Shown in pieces: positions 14,495-21,109 of a stretch of DNA of 30,466 nt. The notes beneath the pieces are model-generated. The model saw only the letters and a list, made by a program, of their open reading frames with translations, was not told where the DNA came from and searched no databases. Numbering within the stretch: position 1 is the first letter of the stretch; every line of letters starts with the position of its first letter. The DNA lies in the NCBI GenBank assembly GCA_030587605.1, contig JAUQYT010000046.1, forward strand, positions 1-30,466, given 5' to 3'. The DNA comes from Candidatus Njordarchaeum guaymasense (GTDB lineage Archaea; Asgardarchaeota; Njordarchaeia; Njordarchaeales; Njordarchaeaceae). The translations under genes and the position numbers were made by a program.

Positions 14495-15772
14495 TCAGAG
14501 CGGTATGCTCTGAATATATGCCCATGCCTTGGCTTCCAAGTCATAGACTTTTTGGATCGCTGCTTGCACCTTTTGAACCTGAGGTGCATATCTCGTATAG
14601 TCTTCGGTTTTCGCAGCTTTAATTGACGCTTTCAGTTCCTCGTCTAATTCCCGCAGGCGCTGCCTGTAGTTCTTCGACATTTCTTCTTGGTTTCTGTTCG
14701 TTTCCAGGAAAACATTTCGTATTTGAGCGATGTTTGGTAATTCATCTGGGAGCATTGTGTTCTCAAGTTCTCGGATGACTTCTACATCTTCTTCGAACAT
14801 TTTGGATGCCTCTTCGAGCTTAGGTTGTTGGAGGGTCTCAGCGGCTTCCTTCAGAAAACGTGAGTAAAGTGTTCTTGACCATGCTCCTCCTGAACCTCCC
14901 GTTTCCATGTAGATGAAGGCATTCGTTAATGCAAACAGAAACTTGTCGGGATCATATGTTCTGTACCACTCAGGGAACTTCGCCTTGAACTTGAGGAAAC
15001 CCTTGAGCCCGAAATTGGATATAGGCGGATTCATCATGAACTTGATATTCTCCTTTATTGAGATCGGTAGCACTTCTCTCAGAGGTTTCGCTTTCTCAGG
15101 CAGTCTCAATTCGACGAGCTTGTTCTTCGCCGGAAAAGGCTGATACACGCTTGCACGAGCCATCTGGAAATAGTTCAAGGGCATCTTAACTGGTTGATCG
15201 AAGCGGTCTGAGATGTCAACGGTGCCCTCCTTCTCGTTGATGCCGAAGACGACCACGGTATGACCACCGAAGTGACCAGCATCTTCGTACGGTATCTTTG
15301 CGTCGTCTCTAAAGAAATGTGGCAAGAATGCCATATCGACAAATGCGATAACTGGCTTTTCTAGGTTGAGTAGATCCTTGAGTTGCTGATGAGCTTTGGG
15401 AACAGATGCGCTCTGCTGCACAATTACCTTCCCGCCCAGCCTTGCGACGCCCTTCTCACCGAATATTGCCATGTCTCTGCTACCCTGAAATCCACCCATG
15501 AATGGTGCGGGCATCATTTTCATCTCCCAGTACATCATCCCAAGCCCGGATGACAGCCCGAGCAACATCTCTTCGGACATGTTCCAACCGTAATGGGCCA
15601 GTACCTTTCGTACGCTGGAGAACTGGCAGTTGTATCCCGGCATGTGCTTGAAATTCTGCACCTTGATTACTTCCCCAGTGACTCCTTCCTTGCCGTAGTC
15701 TGCGCTGGGCAGCAGGATCCTTTCCTTCTTTTCCGCTTTGCCAGCTTTTATGCTCACTTGTGCCTTTGGCAT
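14495..15772 (-). CDS. BtrH-like cysteine acyltransferase/peptidase-fold protein
   Basis: The sequence fits the BtrH N-terminal domain followed by DUF4872. BtrH itself transfers an acyl side chain from a carrier protein in butirosin synthesis, and the fold is papain-like. The candidate nucleophile is Cys49 in MPGYNCQFSSVRKVLAHYGW, followed by SEEMLLGLSSGLGMMYWEM. The candidate histidine is His171 in GGHTVVVFG, with Asp186 or Asp189 just after it. The DUF4872-like part includes ETGGSGGAWSRTLYSRFLKEAAE near 300. The last ~100 residues are coiled-coil-like (QRLRELDEELKASIKAA). The start is ATG 15772, with GGAGGT upstream. It follows the PadR gene by 27 bases, so it is very likely under PadR control. 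The actual acyl donor and acceptor are unknown. Confidence 0.8.
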   Translation of the reverse strand: MPKAQVSIKAGKAEKKERILLPSADYGKEGVTGEVIKVQNFKHMPGYNCQFSSVRKVLAHYGWNMSEEMLLGLSSGLGMMYWEMKMMPAPFMGGFQGSRDMAIFGEKGVARLGGKVIVQQSASVPKAHQQLKDLLNLEKPVIAFVDMAFLPHFFRDDAKIPYEDAGHFGGHTVVVFGINEKEGTVDISDRFDQPVKMPLNYFQMARASVYQPFPAKNKLVELRLPEKAKPLREVLPISIKENIKFMMNPPISNFGLKGFLKFKAKFPEWYRTYDPDKFLFALTNAFIYMETGGSGGAWSRTLYSRFLKEAAETLQQPKLEEASKMFEEDVEVIRELENTMLPDELPNIAQIRNVFLETNRNQEEMSKNYRQRLRELDEELKASIKAAKTEDYTRYAPQVQKVQAAIQKVYDLEAKAWAYIQSIPL

Positions 15773-15799
15773 ATTTTTCTACCTCCAATCCAGGTTTTG

Positions 15800-16567
15800 T
15801 CAGATTAGGATAGCTTTCTTCCCTCTCTCCTTCCGCTTCTTCTCTAGTTTCTTCTGGGATTCGTCTTGAACTGCTTCCAAGATCTTGAGGTTTGGTTCCT
15901 GGTCGGCGCACCACACGTAACCATACTCTATTCTCTGCATGAACTCACGTAACCACTGCTTCCTGGCTCTCAACTCCCTGTACGGGCGCTCAAACAGCGC
16001 CAAGATCAATTGCACGTCGCGCGGGTCGATTTCCCCGATAGTCATGTTCCCAACTCTTTCATCAGGTTTATTGTGACGAAGCAACCCAAACTGCATTAGG
16101 GGAAAGATGTTTGATTCCAAGACCTGCAAGTTCTTGTCCATCGTTTCCATATATGCTCCCAGAGATTTCAGAACCTTTTCTTTCTTCAGGAGAGGTAAGT
16201 TTGCGATGCCTATGTCCAATTCATTTTTGCTTTTCTTGTGGGTTGAGAGGCGATACATCAGCTCCTTTTCCAGCGCGTCCAGCCCCTGTTCCATCGCGAA
16301 GTATAGTTTCACTCCATGACCTTCCTTCTTGCTTTGCTCACTTCTCACGTAATTGTACTGTTGAAGCCTGTTCAGACAATTGTACACGGAGGAGGAACCG
16401 ATATCTGCCCACGTTCTCGTGCCCTGCAGATCCAGGATCTCATCGATCTCCTTGCCCGAGATACCTTCTTTCCTAAGCGCGACATACGCCAATACGACCA
16501 CGTCACTCGCAGGCAGAAGAACTGGTATCTTTCCCGTTATCGGTCTTGTAGACTTCGTGGGCGTCAT
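15800..16567 (-). CDS. PadR-family transcriptional regulator
   Basis: This has a winged-helix N-terminus of PadR type: DVVVLAYVALRKEGISGKEI, the recognition-helix region IGSSSVYNCLNRLQQYNYV, and the wing KKEGHGVKLYFAMEQGLDALE. The helical C-terminal half (about 110-255) should mediate dimerisation; it ends in a lysine/arginine-rich tail. At 255 aa it is longer than minimal PadR proteins. The start is ATG 16567, with GGTGAG a few bases upstream. The promoter carries a dyad (16592-16620) overlapping the TATA element, which suggests autorepression. It is the first gene of a likely operon with the BtrH-like gene and possibly the DUF4342 gene. Confidence 0.83.
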   Translation of the reverse strand: MTPTKSTRPITGKIPVLLPASDVVVLAYVALRKEGISGKEIDEILDLQGTRTWADIGSSSVYNCLNRLQQYNYVRSEQSKKEGHGVKLYFAMEQGLDALEKELMYRLSTHKKSKNELDIGIANLPLLKKEKVLKSLGAYMETMDKNLQVLESNIFPLMQFGLLRHNKPDERVGNMTIGEIDPRDVQLILALFERPYRELRARKQWLREFMQRIEYGYVWCADQEPNLKILEAVQDESQKKLEKKRKERGKKAILI

Positions 16568-16591
16568 ATTCCACTCACCAAACCCGAAGAC

Positions 16592-16620
16592 ATTCTAAGG
16601 TTATAATATAAGGTTAGAAT
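16592..16620. promoter_or_regulatory. Candidate PadR operator overlapping TATA
   Basis: This 29-bp near-palindrome has outer arms ATTCTAA and TTAGAAT that are perfectly inverted, each followed inward by GG. The centre TTATA-A-TATAA is itself symmetric and serves as TATA box for the minus strand, about 38 bases before ATG 16567. The copies of AAGGTTA at 16597-16603 and 16610-16616 also make it a direct repeat. Confidence 0.65.
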
Positions 16621-16645
16621 GGAGACTATCCCATATTTGAATATT

Positions 16646-16762
16646 TTGGTCGGCGACGATGCGACCAACCGTACTAGGCGAAGCATGGTCAAATCGGATA
16701 ATCGAGCCATTAATTGGCTGGGCGACTATTTGGCGCGCGCTAAGATCCCTGCTCTTAGCGCG
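16646..16762 (+). other. Run of three stem-loops; possible structured RNA or leader
   Basis: Three perfect inverted repeats lie within 117 bases. The first is TTGGTCG with CGACCAA (9-base loop, 16646-16668). The second is AGCCA with TGGCT (5-base loop, 16705-16719). The third is CGCGCTAAGA with TCTTAGCGCG (7-base loop, 16736-16762). The last is GC-rich compared with its surroundings. The region lies between the divergent PadR promoter and the TATA box of the surface-protein gene. It could be a small RNA, a structured leader if the PadR-side TATA also fires rightwards, or a set of protein sites. Confidence 0.4.
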
Positions 16763-16789
16763 ACGCGGGCGCCCTTGAATTTAGAGAAG

Positions 16790-16800
16790 CTTAATATATT
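16790..16800 (+). promoter_or_regulatory. TATA box for the surface-protein gene
   Basis: CTTAATATATT lies about 65 bases upstream of ATG 16860 and predicts transcription from about 16821, giving a leader of roughly 40 bases. Confidence 0.5.
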
Positions 16801-16859
16801 CCTCGCACATAAGATTCGGCAATCATTGCTAGCAAAAGCATGTATGAAGGCATTTTAGT

Positions 16860-17525
16860 ATGAGAAAGAAACTAGCATGTGGTTTCGCAGCGCTCTCAAT
16901 TTTCCTTGTACTCTCAGTAGCTTGCACTCCCACAATGGCTGCAACATACGCACCTGGGGTCCCAGTAGGAGCAGTCGCCAACTATTCATTTGGACAAACG
17001 AATCTTAACATTGGCTCTCTAAAAACCGAAGTCACGGGCGTGAGTGGAGCAGTAGTAACATTCACCAAGACTGAGTACTACGCTAATGGCACACAAGCAA
17101 ATAGCCACTCAGGTCTTGCCGAAAATGTCTCTTCACAGCAGGGCTTCGCCTACATGTACTATATCGCAGCAAACCTAGCTATCGGTGATCCACTCTACTC
17201 CGGCTCCGTCCTATACAAAATCAACGGCACTCTGACCAACTATAATATCGCAGGCGGAACGAGAACAGTCAACTACATGAACGTAACCGTCATGTCCGGC
17301 AGCATTCACATTGTGGCATATTGGGATAAGCCCACGGGACTCATGGTCAAATTCAGTTACCACCAGACTGGGCCTGGAGCTGCTTGGTGGGCGAACTTTA
17401 CGTTGACATCGACTTCGCTATGGGGAACGGGCGCTGGTGGCATTCCAACGTTGTATTTGATTGGTGGTGGTGCTGCAGTCGCAGTTGTAGTTGCTGCATG
17501 GCTCTTGCTGCGCAGACGCAAATAA
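16860..17525 (+). CDS. Secreted surface protein with C-terminal membrane anchor
   Basis: I do not recognise a family, but the architecture is plain. An N-terminal signal sequence (MRKKLACGFAALSIFLVLSV, likely ending near TMAA at residues 25-28) is followed by an extracellular beta-rich domain. That domain has at least six Asn-x-Ser/Thr sequons (NYS, NGT twice, NVS, NVT, NFT), so it is probably N-glycosylated. A single C-terminal transmembrane helix (LIGGGAAVAVVVAAWLLL) is followed by the basic stop-transfer tail RRRK. Length is 221 aa. The start is ATG 16860 with only a weak GAAGG upstream. It is a cell-envelope protein anchored to the membrane; the ligand or role is unknown. A hairpin plus T-run terminator follows. 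Confidence 0.8.
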   Translation: MRKKLACGFAALSIFLVLSVACTPTMAATYAPGVPVGAVANYSFGQTNLNIGSLKTEVTGVSGAVVTFTKTEYYANGTQANSHSGLAENVSSQQGFAYMYYIAANLAIGDPLYSGSVLYKINGTLTNYNIAGGTRTVNYMNVTVMSGSIHIVAYWDKPTGLMVKFSYHQTGPGAAWWANFTLTSTSLWGTGAGGIPTLYLIGGGAAVAVVVAAWLLLRRRK

Positions 17526-17542
17526 AACTTAAGAGCATAGAA

Positions 17543-17585
17543 GCTGGTAGGTTCAGCCCGTCTAACCAGCACTTAACCTTTTTTT
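17543..17585 (+). terminator. Hairpin and T-run terminator
   Basis: GCTGGT at 17543-17548 pairs with ACCAGC at 17565-17570. Seven T residues at 17579-17585 follow. It lies just downstream of the surface-protein stop codon. Confidence 0.6.
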
Positions 17586-17699
17586 CGGTCAATGCCTAGA
17601 TCAAGTTGAGGGATGGACAGATCGCTGTTCAATAGGAGATCCGGCTTCAGACCTCTTCTTCTAAGATGGAGCTTGCATGCGGGAAACTCCAATGATTCT

Positions 17700-17927
17700 C
17701 TATGCTACGTTTACTTCCTTGTCGCCTGGCGCAAGTTCACTTTCCACATGCTCTAGAACTTCCTTCCAGTCATCAAGCCAAACAGCCCTGTAGCCATCTG
17801 AATCTTTCACTTCAACCTTCCACCTATAGTAAATGTCATCGAGGAACTCGGTTATCGTTATCGATCTTAGTTCATCCAATGAGAAACACCTTCCATCGGT
17901 CTCAAACATCACATAAGCGAAATGCAA
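17700..17927 (-). CDS. Small acidic protein of unknown function
   Basis: This 75 aa soluble protein has no recognised family. Its pattern of strands and helices (FAYVMFETDGRCFSLDEL, EFLDDIYYRWKVEVKDSDG, DDWKEVLEHVESEL) looks like a real folded protein, rich in aromatic residues and Asp/Glu. The first possible start is TTG 17927; ATG 17909 is an alternative that would remove the first strand. A TATA-like CAATTAAATACG lies upstream on the minus strand (about 17983-17994). No ribosome-binding site is clear. It stands alone between terminator and promoter regions of plus-strand genes. Confidence 0.55.
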   Translation of the reverse strand: MHFAYVMFETDGRCFSLDELRSITITEFLDDIYYRWKVEVKDSDGYRAVWLDDWKEVLEHVESELAPGDKEVNVA

Positions 17928-18055
17928 ATCTTCAAAGGTCTCGTCTCTAGCACGCTGTGGTTCGATCCAAAGTTACTTTCGCTCGTATTTAATTGCTTTC
18001 CCATCGACTGCACTTGTCATTAATACTATTTGATGATTAGTTTCCCATCAAGCAT

Positions 18056-18069
18056 CTCTATATATAGAG
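18056..18069 (+). promoter_or_regulatory. Palindromic TATA element for the ZIP transporter gene
   Basis: CTCTATATATAGAG is a perfect 14-bp palindrome 52 bases upstream of ATG 18121. It would act as a TATA box (start near 18089), and its symmetry would also suit a dimeric metal-responsive repressor, which is inference. Confidence 0.5.
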
Positions 18070-18120
18070 CACAAGTTCATAGGTTAACAACAGGTCAAAT
18101 CAAGAGATTAGAAACTGATA

Positions 18121-18936
18121 ATGAGGTGGAGGATGAGCTTGGCTGTCGATCTCGCCTACGCCGCGCTCTTGGGAGTTGTTTCCGGGTTGATTCCGGTTTA
18201 CCTCGGCATCGCGCCTTGGGGCGCCATAAAGAAGTCTGGCGTTGTTGCAAGGACTGTTCTAATTAGTTTCGCTATTGGTGTGCTTCTCTTTCTCTTCGTA
18301 GATGTCTTCCACGAGGCTCAAGAAGGAGCGGAGCTAGTAGGTACTGGCGTTGGACAAGGGCTTCTACTCGCAGGATTTGTAACCGGTTTACTAGGCTTAG
18401 CGGTTTATGAATCATTGCGAGGCAGAAGGCGGGCACATGTAAAGGGTTACCATCCAGAAAGAGTTGAGTCACAAGGAGAAAAGAAATCAATTCGTGCTAC
18501 CGTGTCCTTCGCATACCTTATCGCCCTCGGAATAGGACTCCACAACCTTGGGGAAGGACTGGCGATAGGGTCAGCCTACGCAGCAGGACAGGTCACTCTG
18601 AGCTACTTGCTCATCATAGGCTTCGCGCTCCACAATGGAACTGAGGGCTTCGGGATAATTGCATCAATCCCCAAAGACCACACGAGGCTAAGGGATCCGG
18701 TCCTGATGGGACTCATAGCCGGAGCACCAACGGCGCTGGGCTCCATGATAGGCGCAGTCCTCTACTCTGTAGCCCTATCAGTACTATTTCTAGCTCTCGC
18801 ATCCGGAGCGATACTATACGTGGTAGTTGAACTTATTCCAGTGGCATACACGAGAGAACACAGACACCTAATCCTCGTGGGCATAACATTGGGGATAGTA
18901 ATGATGTACCTGACAGACTTACTGCTGAGCTTGTGA
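18121..18936 (+). CDS. ZIP-family divalent metal transporter
   Basis: ZIP proteins move Zn2+, Fe2+ or similar ions into the cytosol. About eight hydrophobic segments are visible. The binuclear-site motifs are in the expected helices: HNLGEGLAIG from His141 and HNGTEGFGI from His171. An intervening loop with basic residues (GRRRAHVKGYHPE) separates TM3 and TM4. The protein is 271 aa, as in GufA/ZupT-type members. The start is ATG 18121; ATG 18133 follows AGGTGGAGG and is also possible. It is followed 16 bases later by the DNA-alkylation-repeat gene, so the two may share a transcript. Metal specificity cannot be read. Confidence 0.9.
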   Translation: MRWRMSLAVDLAYAALLGVVSGLIPVYLGIAPWGAIKKSGVVARTVLISFAIGVLLFLFVDVFHEAQEGAELVGTGVGQGLLLAGFVTGLLGLAVYESLRGRRRAHVKGYHPERVESQGEKKSIRATVSFAYLIALGIGLHNLGEGLAIGSAYAAGQVTLSYLLIIGFALHNGTEGFGIIASIPKDHTRLRDPVLMGLIAGAPTALGSMIGAVLYSVALSVLFLALASGAILYVVVELIPVAYTREHRHLILVGITLGIVMMYLTDLLLSL

Positions 18937-18952
18937 TACGAGTACCGGTCAG

Positions 18953-19660
18953 GTGTTTGAGGTGGAATGCGAAGAAGTTCTGCGAAGGCTGAAATCGCTG
19001 TCCAATCCGAGTGCTGTGGCTGGCATGGCGAAGTACGGGATCAATCCCAATAAGAACTATGGGGTTTCAATTCCCAACCTGAGAATGACAGCTAAGGAAA
19101 CAGGCACAGATCACTGTTTGGCTCAGCAGCTTTGGTCTTCAGGCATTCACGACGCCAAGATACTTGCATCCATGATCGACGACCCGAACTCCGTTACGGA
19201 GGAGCAAATGGAAGACTGGGTCAGAGACTTCGAATCTTGGGATGTCTGCGATCAATGCTGTATGAATCTTTTCGCAAAGACACAATTTGCCTGTCAGAAA
19301 GCCCGGCAATGGAGCAGCAGAGGTGAAGAATTTGTCAAGAGAGCAGCCTTTGCCTTAATGGTTGTATTGGCTGTTCACGACAAAGCAGCAGGTAATAGCG
19401 AATTTGAAAGGTTTCTTTCCATCATAGAAAGCCAAGCTACCGATGATCGAAACTTCGTTAAGAAAGCCATCAACTGGGCGTTGAGACAGATCGGAAAGAG
19501 AAATCTTGACCTGAACAGAAAGGCGATCAAGGCAGCCTATAAAATTCAGAAGCTTGACTCGAAAACAGCTAAATGGATAGCCTCAGATGCTCTACGCGAG
19601 CTCAAGGGTGAAAAAGTCAGGAGTCGATTGAATAGACAGAGTCGAGACAAGAAGAAATGA
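18953..19660 (+). CDS. AlkD-like DNA alkylation repair protein
   Basis: AlkD proteins are HEAT-like repeat glycosylases that excise bulky or cationic alkylpurines. The hallmark block is present as FESWDVCDQCC (Trp96, Asp97, Asp100), matching the W..(L/V)xD signature holding the catalytic Asp. A second tryptophan, Trp175, occurs in KKAINWALRQIGKRN. The helical pairs and 235 aa length fit. The C-terminus is very basic (RSRLNRQSRDKKK), as expected for DNA binding. The start is GTG 18953, with in-frame GTG 18962 as an alternative. Same strand as the ZIP gene, with a short gap. Confidence 0.88.
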   Translation: MFEVECEEVLRRLKSLSNPSAVAGMAKYGINPNKNYGVSIPNLRMTAKETGTDHCLAQQLWSSGIHDAKILASMIDDPNSVTEEQMEDWVRDFESWDVCDQCCMNLFAKTQFACQKARQWSSRGEEFVKRAAFALMVVLAVHDKAAGNSEFERFLSIIESQATDDRNFVKKAINWALRQIGKRNLDLNRKAIKAAYKIQKLDSKTAKWIASDALRELKGEKVRSRLNRQSRDKKK

Positions 19661-19684
19661 AAAAGGATGAATGGGCTGTCGTAT

Positions 19685-20398
19685 CTATTTCTTCGAGCCG
19701 ATTGGAGAATAGGACTTCAGCGGCTGTGTCGTCTCCAGTGCAAGCAGTCGTTGCTTAAATTCCTCAAGGTACTTCTTCCTGCCTTGGTCTCCAACTTGAA
19801 ATGTTCCGTATGCCACGAACGGAGGCAACAATTCCATCCCACAGAAATAGAGTGTCCCATGCATAATTGGGTGAAGTATTTGGCTGATGGTTGCCAAGTT
19901 GGCGCCCTTCTCACTGTATCCCTCTTGCCCTCCACCAGTCGTTACAGACAACATCGCCTTCTTACCTCTTAGTAAACCTGAGCTGTAGGTTTTGGCGAAG
20001 TCCCATGCGAATCCGCAGGCTAGGACTCGGTCGAACCAGCCTTTCAGTATTGCAGTGGCGCTGAACCACCATATTGGAAACTGGAATAAAATGAAATCTG
20101 CCCATCTGACTTTCTCCTGCTCATCATCGATATCTCTGGCGAATTTTCCTTTCTGCGCTGTGCTCTTCTGCATCAACATGTAGTTTGTCTCCTGGGTGCC
20201 AGGTAGCTTGAGGAAATCCTGTCTGCTTGCCACCGGATTGAACTTCATCGCGTAGAGATCCGACACCTTCACCGCGTGACGTTGCTCGGTGAGGATCGAG
20301 ACGGCAAGGTCCTTCATCGCTCCATTGAATGACCTCGGTTCATGAAGCGCGTAAACAATCAACACTCTCGTAGAAACTCCTCCACAACTGTCAGTCAT
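19685..20398 (-). CDS. Flavodoxin-fold NAD(P)H:quinone oxidoreductase
   Basis: This matches the NQO1/MdaB/KefF family, FMN- or FAD-dependent two-electron reductases of quinones. Visible blocks are VLIVYALHEPRSFNGAM (phosphate-binding loop), DLYAMKFNPVASRQDF, the signature ADFILFQFPIWWFSATAILKGWFDRVLACGFAW, and TTGGGQEGYSEKG. Its 237 aa is normal. ATG 20398 fits a leaderless start behind a TATA-like GATAAATG (minus, 20426-20433). An internal GTG at 20365 would give the common family N-terminus and follows GGAGGAG at a longish distance. It lies 30 bases downstream of the DUF3788 gene and is possibly co-transcribed. Confidence 0.9.
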   Translation of the reverse strand: MTDSCGGVSTRVLIVYALHEPRSFNGAMKDLAVSILTEQRHAVKVSDLYAMKFNPVASRQDFLKLPGTQETNYMLMQKSTAQKGKFARDIDDEQEKVRWADFILFQFPIWWFSATAILKGWFDRVLACGFAWDFAKTYSSGLLRGKKAMLSVTTGGGQEGYSEKGANLATISQILHPIMHGTLYFCGMELLPPFVAYGTFQVGDQGRKKYLEEFKQRLLALETTQPLKSYSPIGSKK

Positions 20399-20428
20399 CT
20401 GAATTTGCTTGCAGTCCTATCGAGTCAT

Positions 20429-20851
20429 TTATCCCTTCTTCGGCGACTTGATTAGGATTAGTTGTTTGACGTCATCAAGATCCGTCTCGGATTCAACTTT
20501 GATGAAAAGCCAGCGCCCCTCTGGAAACTTGTGAGACTCTTCGAGAACTTTCCTAGCGTTCGCACCGAGATTAAGTCCAGACGCTTTCATTACTTCGGCT
20601 TCGCCAAGGACAACCTGAACTGTGAAAGCGTCATTCCCCGGATACATGGAAACCAGCGCTTTCCCTCCCTTTCGATAGCGCGTGGCCCAACCGTAGTTCT
20701 TGCCGTAGAAAGCGAGATCGCCCTGAGTGCCATAGTTACCAGTGATGAACTGAGACAAATCATCCCAAAGCGAGCGCTTAGATCCAAGTGTCGCGAATAT
20801 TTCCTGCATCAACGGACGATGCTTCCTATCAACAAATGCACCTTTAGCCAT
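20429..20851 (-). CDS. DUF3788 protein
   Basis: This 140 aa soluble protein matches the DUF3788 pattern: LWDDLSQFITGNYGTQGDLAFYGKNYGWATRYRKGGKALVSMYP, then FTVQVVLGEAEV and a C-terminal EGRWLFIKVESETDLDDVKQLI. The function of the family is unknown. ATG 20851 has GGGGTGAGT about 7 bases upstream, and a TATA-like ATTAAATAAG lies on the minus strand near 20898-20907. The quinone reductase gene follows. Confidence 0.85.
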   Translation of the reverse strand: MAKGAFVDRKHRPLMQEIFATLGSKRSLWDDLSQFITGNYGTQGDLAFYGKNYGWATRYRKGGKALVSMYPGNDAFTVQVVLGEAEVMKASGLNLGANARKVLEESHKFPEGRWLFIKVESETDLDDVKQLILIKSPKKG

Positions 20852-21109
20852 ATCTAAGACTCACCCCTGACACTCATCCATTCCTGTCGTTGTCGTTCCT
20901 TATTTAATTAGCTTTTCTCAGTCTCTGACTAATCTCGGGGCATGTGAAGGCTCCTCGCACTACCCCAATTGTTCTCGCTGCATTTGCTCATATACAGATA
21001 CGATTAAATAATGACGAAAACATCGTGAATCCTCATGAAGGTACATGTGGACAAGGGACTTGTCTTCATGGTGAGAACCGCTGCCTAGACAGCACCAGCC
21101 TCATCCTAC
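20852..21109. other. Divergent promoter region with a possible 17-codon leader ORF
   Basis: The left part holds the DUF3788 promoter. CGATTAAATAATG near 21001 is a plus-strand TATA box predicting transcription from about 21032. The first ATG after that (21035) opens a 17-codon frame, MKVHVDKGLVFMVRTAA, ending at 21088. The acyl-CoA ligase start follows 21 bases later. Confidence 0.45.

Noticed and set aside
16619..16858. 79-codon plus-strand frame ahead of the surface-protein gene
   Set aside because: It has no protein-like motif, no ribosome-binding site, lies on three stem-loops and contains the TATA box of the next gene.
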